NCBI RefSeq assembly: GCF_027924525.1
Contig: NZ_AP027040.1
Span: forward strand, 868,001-932,000
Source of the DNA: Aurantimicrobium sp. INA4
GTDB lineage: Bacteria; Actinomycetota; Actinomycetes; Actinomycetales; Microbacteriaceae
Length of the DNA: 64,000 nucleotides
Direction: 5' to 3'
Shown here: in pieces, positions 28,276 through 36,439 of the stretch
Position numbering within the stretch: position 1 is the stretch's first letter
How the letters are laid out: each line of letters starts with the position of its first letter
Notes under the pieces: model-generated
Database searches by the model: none
Seen by the model: the letters and a program-made list of their open reading frames with translations, nothing else
Told to the model about the DNA's origin: nothing
Made by a program: the position numbers and the translations under genes

Positions 28276-29649
28276 TTGGCTGAACTCAACTTTGATCTCG
28301 TAGTCCTCGGTGGCGGTAGCGGTGGTTACTCCGCCGCGATTCGCGCAGCTGAACTCGGAATGTCTGTTGCTTTGATTGAAAAGAACAAGCTTGGTGGCAC
28401 CTGCCTTCACGTTGGCTGTATTCCCACCAAGGCCATGCTGCACGCAGCAGAGGTTGCTGATAACGCCCGTGAAGCACACGAATGTGGCATCAACGCAACA
28501 TTCACTGGTGTAGATATGGACCGCGTCAACGCTTTCCGTGAGGACATTATCACCAAGAAGTTCAAGGGACTCGGAGGCCTCATCAAGGCCCGCGGTATTA
28601 CTGTCATCGAGGGCGAAGGTCGCCTCGTCTCCCCCAACAGCATCGCTGTTGGCGCTGACACCATCGTTGGAAAGAACATTGTGCTAGCCACTGGTTCTTA
28701 CTCCAAATCACTTCCTGGACTTGAAATCGGTGGCCGCGTTATCACCAGCGAGCACGCCCTCCAGATGAACTATGTGCCCAACAAGGTTGCCATTCTTGGT
28801 GGCGGTGTTATTGGCGTGGAGTTCGCATCTGTGTGGAAGAGCTTTGGTTCTGAGGTAGTGATCATTGAAGGTCTTCCCCACCTTGTTCCTAACGAAGAAG
28901 AGAGCATTTCCAAGGCTCTTGAGCGCGCCTACCGTAAGCGCGGAATCGACTACAAGCTCGGAGTTCGCTTCCAGGGTGTGACTCAAAATGATTCTGGTGT
29001 TGTCGTCACCCTTGAAAGTGGCGAAACCGTCGAAGCTGATCTTCTCCTTGTCGCTGTTGGTCGTGGACCTGCAACTGCCGGCTGTGGTTTCGAAGAAGTC
29101 GGCATCACCATGGACCGTGGTTACGTCATCACCAATGAACGACTTGCCACCAACATCCCTGGCGTTTACGCAGTGGGTGACATCGTCCCAGGCCTTCAGC
29201 TTGCACACCGTGGTTACCAGCAAGGCTTCTTCGTTGCAGAAGAAATCGCTGGACTTAACCCTGTTGTCATCAGTGACACCAACATTCCCAAGGTCACCTA
29301 TTGCGAGCCTGAAATTGCATCCGTTGGACTCACTGAGGCAAAGGCTGCGGAACAGTATGGTGCGGACAAGATTGCTGCCTACGACTACAACCTTGCTGGT
29401 AACGGCAAGAGCGAAATCTTGGGAACTGCAGGTTCAGTGAAGGTAGTTCGCCTGGTAGATGGCCCCGTAGTCGGGGTTCACATGATTGGTGCTCGCGTCG
29501 GCGAACTCATCGGTGAAGCACAGCTGGTTGTCAATTGGGAAGCACACCCAGAAGACATCGCACCACTTCTTCACGCTCACCCAACTCAGAACGAGTCTTT
29601 GGGTGAAGCATTCTTGTACCTAGCAGGCAAGCCACTACACACCCTGTAG
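28276..29649 (+). CDS. lpdA: Dihydrolipoyl dehydrogenase (E3)
   Basis: 457 residues, TTG start with AAAGGA about eight bases upstream. FAD-binding GGGSGGYSAAIRAAELG, the redox pair C43/C48 in GGTCLHVGCIP, the NAD-binding GGGVIGVEFASVW, and the C-terminal catalytic His-Glu in HAHPTQNESLGEA all fit E3. It reoxidises the dihydrolipoyl group of 2-oxoacid dehydrogenase complexes with NAD+. It lies directly upstream of the E2 gene (56 bp), and E1 (aceE) is at 49.3 kb, so it probably serves pyruvate dehydrogenase and other lipoyl complexes. Confidence 0.96.
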   Translation: MAELNFDLVVLGGGSGGYSAAIRAAELGMSVALIEKNKLGGTCLHVGCIPTKAMLHAAEVADNAREAHECGINATFTGVDMDRVNAFREDIITKKFKGLGGLIKARGITVIEGEGRLVSPNSIAVGADTIVGKNIVLATGSYSKSLPGLEIGGRVITSEHALQMNYVPNKVAILGGGVIGVEFASVWKSFGSEVVIIEGLPHLVPNEEESISKALERAYRKRGIDYKLGVRFQGVTQNDSGVVVTLESGETVEADLLLVAVGRGPATAGCGFEEVGITMDRGYVITNERLATNIPGVYAVGDIVPGLQLAHRGYQQGFFVAEEIAGLNPVVISDTNIPKVTYCEPEIASVGLTEAKAAEQYGADKIAAYDYNLAGNGKSEILGTAGSVKVVRLVDGPVVGVHMIGARVGELIGEAQLVVNWEAHPEDIAPLLHAHPTQNESLGEAFLYLAGKPLHTL

Positions 29650-29705
29650 ACCACCTACCAAGCATTAGTAAGCTAAAAGCAACAGCTAACGAGGAGATTC
29701 ATTCC

Positions 29706-31082
29706 ATGAGCGAGTCAGTAAGCCTTCCCGCACTCGGCGAAAGCGTCACCGAAGGTACCGTTACGCGGTGGCTCAAGAACGTCGGAGACCGCGTAGAGGT
29801 CGACGAACCATTACTTGAAGTATCTACTGACAAGGTAGACACTGAGATTCCTTCACCTATCTCAGGTGTTGTAGAGGCCATTCTTGTCCAGGAAGATGAG
29901 ACAGTTGCCGTTGGTACTGTCTTGGCCCACATTGGCGATGGTTCTGGTTCAGCAGCTCCTGCAGCTCCTGCGGCAGAGGCACCTGCAGCTGAACCAGTAG
30001 CTGTTCCTGTTGAAGCTCCCGCCCCAGCTGCAGCTCCAGTTGTTGAAGCACCTGTTGTAGCTGCCCCTCCAGTTGTTGAAGCACCTGTTGTAGCTGCCCC
30101 AGTTGTTGCACCTCCGGTTGTTGCACCTCCAGTTGTGAGCGCCCCTGTGGCTGCACCTGCAGCACCAGCTGCACCTGCAGGTGGACACGCCAGCAACGCT
30201 GGTTATGTAACACCTATCGTTCGCAAGCTTGCTAATGAAAACGGTGTTGACCTGAACAACATTGTTGGTACGGGAATCGGCGGCCGCATCCGCAAGGAAG
30301 ATGTTCTTTCTGCCAGAGGTGGCTCTGCACCAGCTGCAAAGACCCGCACCCCACTTGAAGTTTCTCCACTTCGTGGAACTACGGTTCCCATGTCACGCCT
30401 TCGCAAGGTTGTTGCTGAGCGTGCCGTTATCTCGATGCAAAGCACCGCTCAACTCACAAGTGTTGTTGAGGTGGATGTGACTCGCATCGCCGAGCTTCGT
30501 CAGCGCGTTCAGTCGCAGTTTGTTGCTGCCACCGGTGGCAAGCTCAGCTTCATGCCGTTCTTTGCTCTCGCAGCCACAGAAGCATTGAAGGCATTCCCCA
30601 TCATCAACGCAACCGTTGAGGGCGACAACATCGTCTACCCCGGTTATGAGAACGTTTCAATCGCCGTTGACACCGAGCGTGGCTTGTTGACTCCTGTTGT
30701 AAAGAATGCAGGCGAGCTCAACATTGCTCAGTACTCGATGGCCATTGCAGATGTAGCTCTCCGTACACGTGAGAACAAATTGCAGCCAGATGAGCTTGCA
30801 GGTGGAACTTTCACCCTGACTAACACTGGTTCACGCGGCGCTCTGTTCGACACTCCCGTTGTCTTCTTACCTCAACTCGCAATTCTGGGAACTGGTGTCG
30901 TCACCAAGCGTCCAGTGGTGATCCAAGCTGATGGCCAGGAAGTTATCGCGATTCGTTCAATGGTCTACTTGGCGCTGTCTTACGACCACCGCATCATCGA
31001 TGGTGCAGACGCTGCACGCTTCCTTGGCGCAATCAAGGAACGCCTCGAAGAGGGCGCGTTCGAAGCGGATCTCGGTATCTAG
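29706..31082 (+). CDS. sucB: Dihydrolipoamide acyltransferase (E2) of a 2-oxoacid dehydrogenase complex
   Basis: 458 residues: a single lipoyl domain with the lipoylated lysine K43 in EVSTDKVDTEIPSP, an Ala/Pro/Val linker (about 77-160), a peripheral subunit-binding domain (about 168-204) and the acyltransferase domain ending in SYDHRIIDGADAARF with the catalytic His. Usually annotated sucB, but in actinobacteria this protein (DlaT in mycobacteria) acts as E2 of pyruvate dehydrogenase; aceE is in this window. GAGGAG precedes the ATG. One lipoyl domain is fewer than in the mycobacterial (two) or corynebacterial (three) proteins as I recall them. Confidence 0.92.
   Translation: MSESVSLPALGESVTEGTVTRWLKNVGDRVEVDEPLLEVSTDKVDTEIPSPISGVVEAILVQEDETVAVGTVLAHIGDGSGSAAPAAPAAEAPAAEPVAVPVEAPAPAAAPVVEAPVVAAPPVVEAPVVAAPVVAPPVVAPPVVSAPVAAPAAPAAPAGGHASNAGYVTPIVRKLANENGVDLNNIVGTGIGGRIRKEDVLSARGGSAPAAKTRTPLEVSPLRGTTVPMSRLRKVVAERAVISMQSTAQLTSVVEVDVTRIAELRQRVQSQFVAATGGKLSFMPFFALAATEALKAFPIINATVEGDNIVYPGYENVSIAVDTERGLLTPVVKNAGELNIAQYSMAIADVALRTRENKLQPDELAGGTFTLTNTGSRGALFDTPVVFLPQLAILGTGVVTKRPVVIQADGQEVIAIRSMVYLALSYDHRIIDGADAARFLGAIKERLEEGAFEADLGI
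30038..30138 (+). repeat. Short tandem repeats coding the E2 linker
   Basis: A 33-base unit beginning AGTTGTTGAAGCACCTGTTG at 30038 recurs at 30071 (30 of 33 bases kept), then GTTGTTGCACCTCC-type units recur around 30102 and 30117. They code VVEAPVVAAP and VVAPP repeats of the flexible swinging-arm linker. Repeat number could vary between strains. Confidence 0.8.
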
Positions 31083-31084
31083 TT

Positions 31085-31828
31085 TCACTGAGGATCAAAC
31101 ACCTCACGAATTCGCCACGTTGCTCCTGTCTTTTGCAGAAGCAACGTGGCGAATGTCGTTAACTCTTCATTTGTTCGAAGTGACACTTCAACTAAAACAA
31201 CTTCCCCACTCTGACTCACCACAGTTGCTTGTAGCTCTTCAGCGGTGACATCTGTAGGAATTTTCAGTTGTGTCAAACTCCCGCCAAGAACAAAGTCGAC
31301 GGCTGCTTGTGTTGGTTCCTGGATAAGTACGTCCGCTGATGGAGTGTTGGTCACATTCGATGAAATGTTTTCAATAGTGGCCTGCTTTCCAGGAATGAGA
31401 AATAGGCCGAAAACCACCAACAATGAGACAAGTCCAAGGGAGAACAAGACACGTTTGTGAATTACTCGAGCTGTGAATTTCGCAGTGAGCTTCGCTTCCC
31501 TGAGGGGTACGTGCTCATTGTCCGATGCATCTACTTCGATAGCAACGGGTTCAAAGTTTCGAGGAAGCAAGAACAATTCCTTTTCCAAAGTTTGGCCTAG
31601 CAGAGTTGGTGAAATATGTTCACTTGTTTCTCTGATGGAGATCCAGACAAGCTCTCCATCAGAGTTTCGACCAACATCTGTCGCCGTTTTTCCCTGGACA
31701 CAAATAGATAAGTTGTGCTCTACCTGTAACCCATTGATTTCTGCTTTACCAGCAATTGAATTTTCAGACACGTCAGCCCTCGTGACCTGATAACCGACAA
31801 GGTAGGTACGTTCTATGTGTGCAGACAT
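31085..31828 (-). CDS. Unrecognised single-pass membrane protein
   Basis: 247 residues if the ATG at 31828 (MSAHIERTYLVGYQ) is used; GTG codons at 31900 and nearer are alternatives, and the open frame upstream runs into lipB. I do not recognise the family. Seen: about 125 soluble, mildly acidic residues, one clear membrane helix (RVLFSLGLVSLLVVFGLFLI) preceded by positive residues, then about 95 residues with a Thr/Ser-rich start and a compact end (ATWRIREVFDPQ). This predicts cytoplasmic N-terminus and external C-terminal domain. It lies between E2 and lipB on the opposite strand, 2 bp from the E2 stop. Its 3' end contains a large hairpin. Confidence 0.65.
   Translation of the reverse strand: MSAHIERTYLVGYQVTRADVSENSIAGKAEINGLQVEHNLSICVQGKTATDVGRNSDGELVWISIRETSEHISPTLLGQTLEKELFLLPRNFEPVAIEVDASDNEHVPLREAKLTAKFTARVIHKRVLFSLGLVSLLVVFGLFLIPGKQATIENISSNVTNTPSADVLIQEPTQAAVDFVLGGSLTQLKIPTDVTAEELQATVVSQSGEVVLVEVSLRTNEELTTFATLLLQKTGATWRIREVFDPQ
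31110..31154. repeat. 15-bp perfect inverted repeat inside the 3' end of the membrane protein gene
   Basis: ATTCGCCACGTTGCT (31110-31124) and AGCAACGTGGCGAAT (31140-31154) surround a 15-nt loop. It begins 27 bp after the E2 stop and could end or protect the E2 transcript, although no T-tract follows. On the other strand it codes part of the last 20 residues of the membrane protein. Confidence 0.75.
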
Positions 31829-31934
31829 TTCTTCAGCATTGAACACCTGATCAATAGGATCATCCAGCACGTCCGTATTGGTGGAAAGCTTGGTTGGCAC
31901 GAGTTTGTGGAGGATTGGCCAGAATTCAACACGG

Positions 31935-31940
31935 TAAGAT
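31935..31940 (+). promoter_or_regulatory. Leaderless -10 box TAAGAT of lipB
   Basis: TAAGAT, 7 nt before the lipB ATG at 31948, with no Shine-Dalgarno. Confidence 0.55.
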
Positions 31941-31947
31941 TTAAGCC

Positions 31948-32589
31948 ATGTTGGAAGTTGATGTACTGGGTTTAGGCGACCACGCGGTGCCGTATCGCGA
32001 AGCCTGGGAAAAGCAACGTGAAGTGCATCAACAAGTTGTCTCAGGTGAACGACCAAACACCCTATTGCTTCTTGAACACCAGTCTGTTTATACAGCTGGA
32101 AAACGGACAGAAGATTCAGAACGTCCAACTGATGGAACAGAAGTCATCGATGTTGACCGTGGTGGAAAAATAACCTGGCACGGTCCCGGACAGCTCGTGG
32201 GATACCCCATCACTCGCCTTCAGGAACCCATGGATGTGGTTGCCTACGTGCGGACTATTGAATCTTTGCTCATCGATGTTTGCGCACGATTCGGAGTCAC
32301 CGGAGAGAGAGTGGAAGGACGTTCCGGAGTGTGGGTGAAACGTGGCTTGTCGTATGACAAGGTTGCTGCGATAGGCATCCGCATTAGCGAAGGCGTGTCT
32401 ATGCACGGCTTTGCAATCAATTGCAACAACTCACTTCAGGCATACGAGAACATCGTGGCTTGTGGCATTCGTGATGCTGGTGCAACAACACTGAGTCAGA
32501 TTTCGGGGAACGATATTTCGCCTTCGGATGTTGTCCCTGTTGTAACAGAACTATTTACCCACTATTTTGAGGACACTCATGTCAGCTGA
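31948..32589 (+). CDS. lipB: Octanoyl-[ACP]:protein N-octanoyltransferase
   Basis: 213 residues. The LipB signature [18 protein letters not shown], the catalytic lysine K138 region ([27 protein letters not shown]) and the nucleophile Cys172 in [17 protein letters not shown] are all present. It transfers octanoate from acyl carrier protein to the lipoyl domains of E2 and GcvH. It overlaps lipA by 11 bp, so the two lipoylation genes are coupled, and the E2 substrate gene is 0.9 kb upstream. The ATG at 31948 appears leaderless. Confidence 0.95.
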   Translation: MLEVDVLGLGDHAVPYREAWEKQREVHQQVVSGERPNTLLLLEHQSVYTAGKRTEDSERPTDGTEVIDVDRGGKITWHGPGQLVGYPITRLQEPMDVVAYVRTIESLLIDVCARFGVTGERVEGRSGVWVKRGLSYDKVAAIGIRISEGVSMHGFAINCNNSLQAYENIVACGIRDAGATTLSQISGNDISPSDVVPVVTELFTHYFEDTHVS

Positions 32590-33559
32590 CGGCCGCAAAC
32601 TGCTGCGCCTAGAGGTTCGTAACAGCGCAACCCCGATTGAAAAAAAGCCCGAATGGATTCGGACGAAGGCCAAGATGGGGCCGGAGTATCAGGCCCTGCA
32701 GAAACTCGTCAAAAGTGAAGACCTGCACACGGTGTGCCAAGAAGCAGGTTGTCCCAACATCTACGAATGCTGGGAAGACCGCGAAGCTACCTTCCTCATT
32801 GGTGGATCTCAGTGCACCCGTCGTTGTGATTTCTGTCAGATTGATACTGGCAAGCCTGATGCTTTTGACCGCGATGAGCCTCGTCGTGTTGGTGAATCTG
32901 TCGCGCAAATGAATCTGCGCTACGCCACAGTAACGGGAGTGGCGCGAGATGATCTTGAAGATGAAGGTGCCTGGCTCTACGCCGAAACCATTCGCCAAAT
33001 TCACGCTCAAAACCCCAGTACAGGTGTAGAGATTTTGGTTCCTGATTTCTCCGGAAATCCTGAACATCTAGGTAAGGTTTTCGAAGCGGCACCCGAAGTT
33101 TTCGCGCACAATGTGGAAACGGTTCCTCGCATTTTCAAGCGTGTACGTCCAGCTTTTACTTATGAGCGTTCTTTGGACGTACTTACTCAAGGCCGTAACG
33201 CCGGGATGATTACCAAATCCAACCTCATCCTTGGAATGGGTGAAACTCGAGAAGAAGTCAGCCAAGCCTTGCAGGATCTCTATGATGCCGGAACTGACAT
33301 CATCACGATCACCCAATATTTGCGCCCTAGTGCACGTCACATGCCGGTAGACCGTTGGGTTCACCCTGAAGAGTTTGTGGAGCTCAAAGAAGAAGCAGAG
33401 GCAATTGGTTACCTCGGCGTTCTTTCTGGGCCACTTGTTCGCTCTTCTTACCGTGCAGGTCGACTCTATGCTCAGTCCATGCGCGCAAAGGGTCGGGAGA
33501 TTCCTGATAGCCTCAGTCACTTGGCAGACGCTGAATTAGGTTTTTCTCAAGCCGTCTAA
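32579..33559 (+). CDS. lipA: Lipoyl synthase
   Basis: 326 residues from ATG 32579, which has GAGGAC five bases upstream. Both iron-sulfur sites are intact: auxiliary cluster cysteines C53, C58 and C64 ([13 protein letters not shown]) and radical-SAM cysteines C79, C83, C86 (CTRRCDFC), plus the C-terminal RSSYRAG that supplies the serine ligand. It inserts two sulfurs into protein-bound octanoyl groups. Overlaps lipB by 11 bp and precedes the DUF4191 gene by 58 bp, a conserved actinobacterial order. Confidence 0.96.
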   Translation: MSADGRKLLRLEVRNSATPIEKKPEWIRTKAKMGPEYQALQKLVKSEDLHTVCQEAGCPNIYECWEDREATFLIGGSQCTRRCDFCQIDTGKPDAFDRDEPRRVGESVAQMNLRYATVTGVARDDLEDEGAWLYAETIRQIHAQNPSTGVEILVPDFSGNPEHLGKVFEAAPEVFAHNVETVPRIFKRVRPAFTYERSLDVLTQGRNAGMITKSNLILGMGETREEVSQALQDLYDAGTDIITITQYLRPSARHMPVDRWVHPEEFVELKEEAEAIGYLGVLSGPLVRSSYRAGRLYAQSMRAKGREIPDSLSHLADAELGFSQAV

Positions 33560-33617
33560 ATCACATCTACCCCGTGGCTAGTCCACCAACCTCAGCAAGA
33601 TAGGTATTCTTTTCTCC

Positions 33618-34313
33618 ATGGCACGCACAAAAAAGCCCAAAGGTCCTTCGCGTATAAAGCAAATGTGGCAGGTCTTCCAAATGACCCGTCGCTACGACAA
33701 GAGCGTCGTTGCATTGATATTGCTCGCCTTCCTTGGCCCCACTGCGATTGGCGCAGGTGCCGGTATTGCTTTGAGCAACGGAAACATCTTCATTTTGGTG
33801 TTGTGGATCCTCATCGGCGTGATGACTGGTGTGCTCGTAGGAATGATTGTTCTGGGCCGTCGCGCAGAGCGTGCCGCATACTCCCAAATTGAAGGCCAGC
33901 CAGGAGCTGTTGGCGCGGTATTGAAGTCTGCATTGCGACGCAGTTGGATAGGCGAAGAGACACCAGTAGCAATTAACCCCAAGACCAAGGATGCGATCTA
34001 TCGTGCAGTTGGTCGCGGTGGCGTGGTTCTCATTGCAGAAGGCCCCATAGCTCGAACACAGCGACTCGTTGATGATGAGCGCCGTAAGACCGCGAAGGTT
34101 CTGCCTAACGTTCCGATTACGGTTCTCACGGTCGGGCCCGACGAAAGTTCAGTCAAGCTGTACAAACTTGGTTGGCAGATGACAAAAATCAAGCATGCTT
34201 TGACCAAGAGTGAAGTTCGTATTGTGGCAAACCGCTTGTCGTCACTTGGAACAAATGTTCCTATCCCCAAGGGAATCGACCCTTTCAAAGTGCGACCATC
34301 TCGCGCACGCTAA
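33618..34313 (+). CDS. DUF4191 family membrane protein
   Basis: 231 residues. A basic N-terminus (ARTKKPKGPSRIKQMWQVFQMTR) is followed by two membrane helices (about 31-55 and 56-78) and a soluble domain with AIYRAVGRGGVVLIAEG, which are characteristic of DUF4191. The position right after lipA and before the RDD gene and glnA is conserved in actinobacteria. Function is unknown. No clear Shine-Dalgarno; convergent with the RDD gene, with a hairpin between. Confidence 0.88.
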   Translation: MARTKKPKGPSRIKQMWQVFQMTRRYDKSVVALILLAFLGPTAIGAGAGIALSNGNIFILVLWILIGVMTGVLVGMIVLGRRAERAAYSQIEGQPGAVGAVLKSALRRSWIGEETPVAINPKTKDAIYRAVGRGGVVLIAEGPIARTQRLVDDERRKTAKVLPNVPITVLTVGPDESSVKLYKLGWQMTKIKHALTKSEVRIVANRLSSLGTNVPIPKGIDPFKVRPSRAR

Positions 34314-34327
34314 GAAAAGTATTCCTG

Positions 34328-34350
34328 TGAGGCCCGCGTTGCGGGCCTCA
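34328..34350. terminator. Hairpin between convergent DUF4191 and RDD genes
   Basis: TGAGGCCCGC and GCGGGCCTCA form a perfect 10-bp GC-rich stem with a three-base loop. No T-tract, so termination would not be of the classical type. Confidence 0.7.
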
Positions 34351-34355
34351 GAGCG

Positions 34356-34817
34356 TTATCTGGACTTCAGAAGAATGGTTCCGGCAATTTTGTCGTGGAA
34401 GCCTCGTTGATCTGAATCCCACACCAACGCAGGAAGTACCAGAGCTAACAGGACACTGCGAACGATGGGTCGCCACCAGTCGAGAATCCCGCCAGAAATA
34501 TTGACTAGGTAAAGGCGAAAAATTCGATGTCCAATGCTTCCACCAATAAACCAGATGCCAAGTATCTGGAGCACGACAAAAACACCCAACAGCTGCAATT
34601 GGCCCGCAGCTGATGATGAGAGTGTTGGATAATCTTTTCCGGTCACTAGCATCAATACGAGTGCTGAAAGAAACCAGTCCAGAGTAATTGCAAATAGACG
34701 GCGGCCCACACGTGCAACCGATTGAGGACCAGTTTTAGGTAAACCCAACCTTTCCCCCGGATAGGAACTTAGAGGCGAATTGTTGTCTTTGTTTCCAGGG
34801 CCGGTGGCAGAAGTCAT
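34356..34817 (-). CDS. RDD family membrane protein
   Basis: 153 residues from ATG 34817; the longer upstream frame overlaps glnA antisense and is rejected. The RDD family marks are the RRLFAITLDWFLSALVLML segment (Arg...Asp), GGSIGHRIFRLYLVNISGG and WDSDQRGFHDKIAGTILL at the end. About three membrane helices. Function is unknown; some RDD proteins are proposed ion transporters. It sits between lipA-DUF4191 and glnA as in other actinobacteria. TAAACT lies seven bases before the ATG, with no Shine-Dalgarno. Confidence 0.88.
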   Translation of the reverse strand: MTSATGPGNKDNNSPLSSYPGERLGLPKTGPQSVARVGRRLFAITLDWFLSALVLMLVTGKDYPTLSSSAAGQLQLLGVFVVLQILGIWFIGGSIGHRIFRLYLVNISGGILDWWRPIVRSVLLALVLPALVWDSDQRGFHDKIAGTILLKSR

Positions 34818-34824
34818 ACGCCAA

Positions 34825-34830
34825 AGTTTA
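34825..34830 (-). promoter_or_regulatory. Leaderless -10 box TAAACT of the RDD gene
   Basis: TAAACT on the minus strand, 7 nt before the RDD ATG. The GlnR box of the divergent glnA starts only 15 bp further upstream, within the RDD -35 zone. Confidence 0.5.
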
Positions 34831-34844
34831 CGGTCGTTTTGCTT

Positions 34845-34882
34845 GTAACATGAATGAAACAAATGCGATACAGCACTGCAAC
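34845..34882 (+). promoter_or_regulatory. GlnR operator upstream of glnA, possibly tandem
   Basis: GTAAC-N6-GAAAC at 34845-34860 is an exact match to the actinobacterial GlnR consensus GTnAC-N6-GAAAC. A weaker second unit GATAC-N6-GCAAC follows at 34867-34882 with the same 6-base spacing, giving 22-bp periodicity. It ends 76 bp before the glnA ATG, where an activator site would be expected. Confidence 0.7.
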
Positions 34883-34958
34883 GCCAGACTCGTACATTGG
34901 TCATATCGCTACACACTTGTAGCAACGCTAAATCCATCAAATTTGGAGCTAACAAAGC

Positions 34959-36383
34959 ATGTTCAAAGATTCCTCCGAGGTTCTCAAATTCATCAAGGAC
35001 ACAGACGTCAAGTTCCTTGATATCCGCTTCACCGATCTCCCCGGTGTACAGCAGCACTTCAACATTCCTGCATCTACCGTGGACGAAGAATTCTTCACTG
35101 TAGGACAGATGTTTGATGGCTCTTCTATTCGTGGCTTCGCCTCGATTCACGAGTCTGACATGCAGCTCATTCCAGACCCCACCACCTGCTACATCGATGA
35201 GTTCCGCACAGAGCGCACTCTCGTGATGCTCTTTGACATCTACAACCCTCGCACCGGTGAGATTTACCACCGTGACCCCCGTCAGGTTGCAAAAAAGGCT
35301 GAGAAGTACCTCGCATCGACTGGAATTGCTGACACGGCATATTTTGCCCCTGAAGCAGAATTCTTCATCTTTGATGACGTGCGTTACGAAGTAAACCAGC
35401 AAACCTCTTTCTACAAAATTGACTCTTCCGAGGCACCATGGAACTCCGGTAAGAAGATCGAGGGCGGAAACCTCGCAAACACCACACCATACAAGGGTGG
35501 CTACTTCCCCGTCTCCCCCGTTGACCAGCATGCAGACATGCGCGATGACATCTGCCTCAAGCTCATCAACGCAGGCCTCATCCTCGAGCGAAGCCACCAC
35601 GAGGTTGGAACAGCAGGTCAGGGTGAAATCAACTACCGCTTTGACACCATGGTCAAGGCTGCAGATGACATCCTGAAGTTCAAGTACATCGTCAAGAACA
35701 CCGCAAACGAGTGGGGCAAGACCGCAACCTTCATGCCTAAGCCCCTCTTCGGTGACAACGGTTCAGGTATGCACACCCACCAGTCGCTATGGAACGACGG
35801 CAAGCCACTGTTCTATGACGAGAACGGCTATGGCGGTCTTTCCGACATCGCACGTTGGTACATCGGAGGTTTGCTCAAGCACGCAGGTGCTGTTCTTGCA
35901 TTCACCAACCCAACCGTGAACTCCTACCACCGTCTGGTTCCCGGATTTGAAGCTCCTGTGAACCTGGTTTACTCGGCAGGTAACCGTTCAGCTGCGATTC
36001 GTATCCCCTTGACTGGTAACAACCCCAAGGCAAAGCGCATCGAGTTCCGTGCACCAGATGCCTCTGGTAACCCCTACCTCGCTTTCGCCGCTCAGATGAT
36101 GGCTGGACTTGATGGAATCAAGAACCGCATCGAACCTCATGAGCCTGTTGACAAGGACCTCTACGAGCTGCCACCAGAGGAAGCAAAGAACATTCCTCAG
36201 GTCCCCGGCTCTCTCGAAGACGCTCTTGTTGCTCTCGAGAACGACCACGAGTTCTTGCTCGCAGGAAACGTGTTCACCAAGGACCTCATTGAGACTTGGA
36301 TTTCGTACAAGCGTGACAACGAAATCAAGCCTCTGTCGCTTCGTCCTCACCCATTCGAGTTCGAGCTCTACTACGGCGTTTAG
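34959..36383 (+). CDS. glnA: Glutamine synthetase type I (GlnA1)
   Basis: 474 residues, standard GSI-beta length. Active-site segments are present: [38 protein letters not shown] and NRSAAIRIP. The adenylylation tyrosine Y402 is in [11 protein letters not shown], so activity can be switched off by GlnE, encoded just downstream on the other strand. It makes glutamine from glutamate, ammonia and ATP. GGAG lies ten bases before the ATG. Upstream is a clear GlnR box, implying induction under nitrogen limitation. Confidence 0.96.
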   Translation: MFKDSSEVLKFIKDTDVKFLDIRFTDLPGVQQHFNIPASTVDEEFFTVGQMFDGSSIRGFASIHESDMQLIPDPTTCYIDEFRTERTLVMLFDIYNPRTGEIYHRDPRQVAKKAEKYLASTGIADTAYFAPEAEFFIFDDVRYEVNQQTSFYKIDSSEAPWNSGKKIEGGNLANTTPYKGGYFPVSPVDQHADMRDDICLKLINAGLILERSHHEVGTAGQGEINYRFDTMVKAADDILKFKYIVKNTANEWGKTATFMPKPLFGDNGSGMHTHQSLWNDGKPLFYDENGYGGLSDIARWYIGGLLKHAGAVLAFTNPTVNSYHRLVPGFEAPVNLVYSAGNRSAAIRIPLTGNNPKAKRIEFRAPDASGNPYLAFAAQMMAGLDGIKNRIEPHEPVDKDLYELPPEEAKNIPQVPGSLEDALVALENDHEFLLAGNVFTKDLIETWISYKRDNEIKPLSLRPHPFEFELYYGV

Positions 36384-36402
36384 TCCAAATAGAGGTAACT
36401 CA

Positions 36403-36434
36403 CAGAATGCCGCTCCTTTGGGGGCGGCATTCTG
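36403..36434. terminator. Terminator hairpin between glnA and glnE
   Basis: CAGAATGCCGC and GCGGCATTCTG form an 11-bp stem with a 10-nt loop, 20 bp after the glnA stop and 6 bp after the convergent glnE stop. T-tract is weak. Confidence 0.8.
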
Positions 36435-36439
36435 AGTTT

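Noticed and set aside
30038..30138. Possible CRISPR-like or satellite repeat in the E2 gene
   Set aside because: The units are in frame, lack spacers and code the Val/Ala/Pro linker of the swinging arm.
34818..35600. N-terminal extension of the RDD gene into glnA
   Set aside because: It would run antisense through glnA; the RDD domain begins right after the ATG at 34817, which has its own -10 box.
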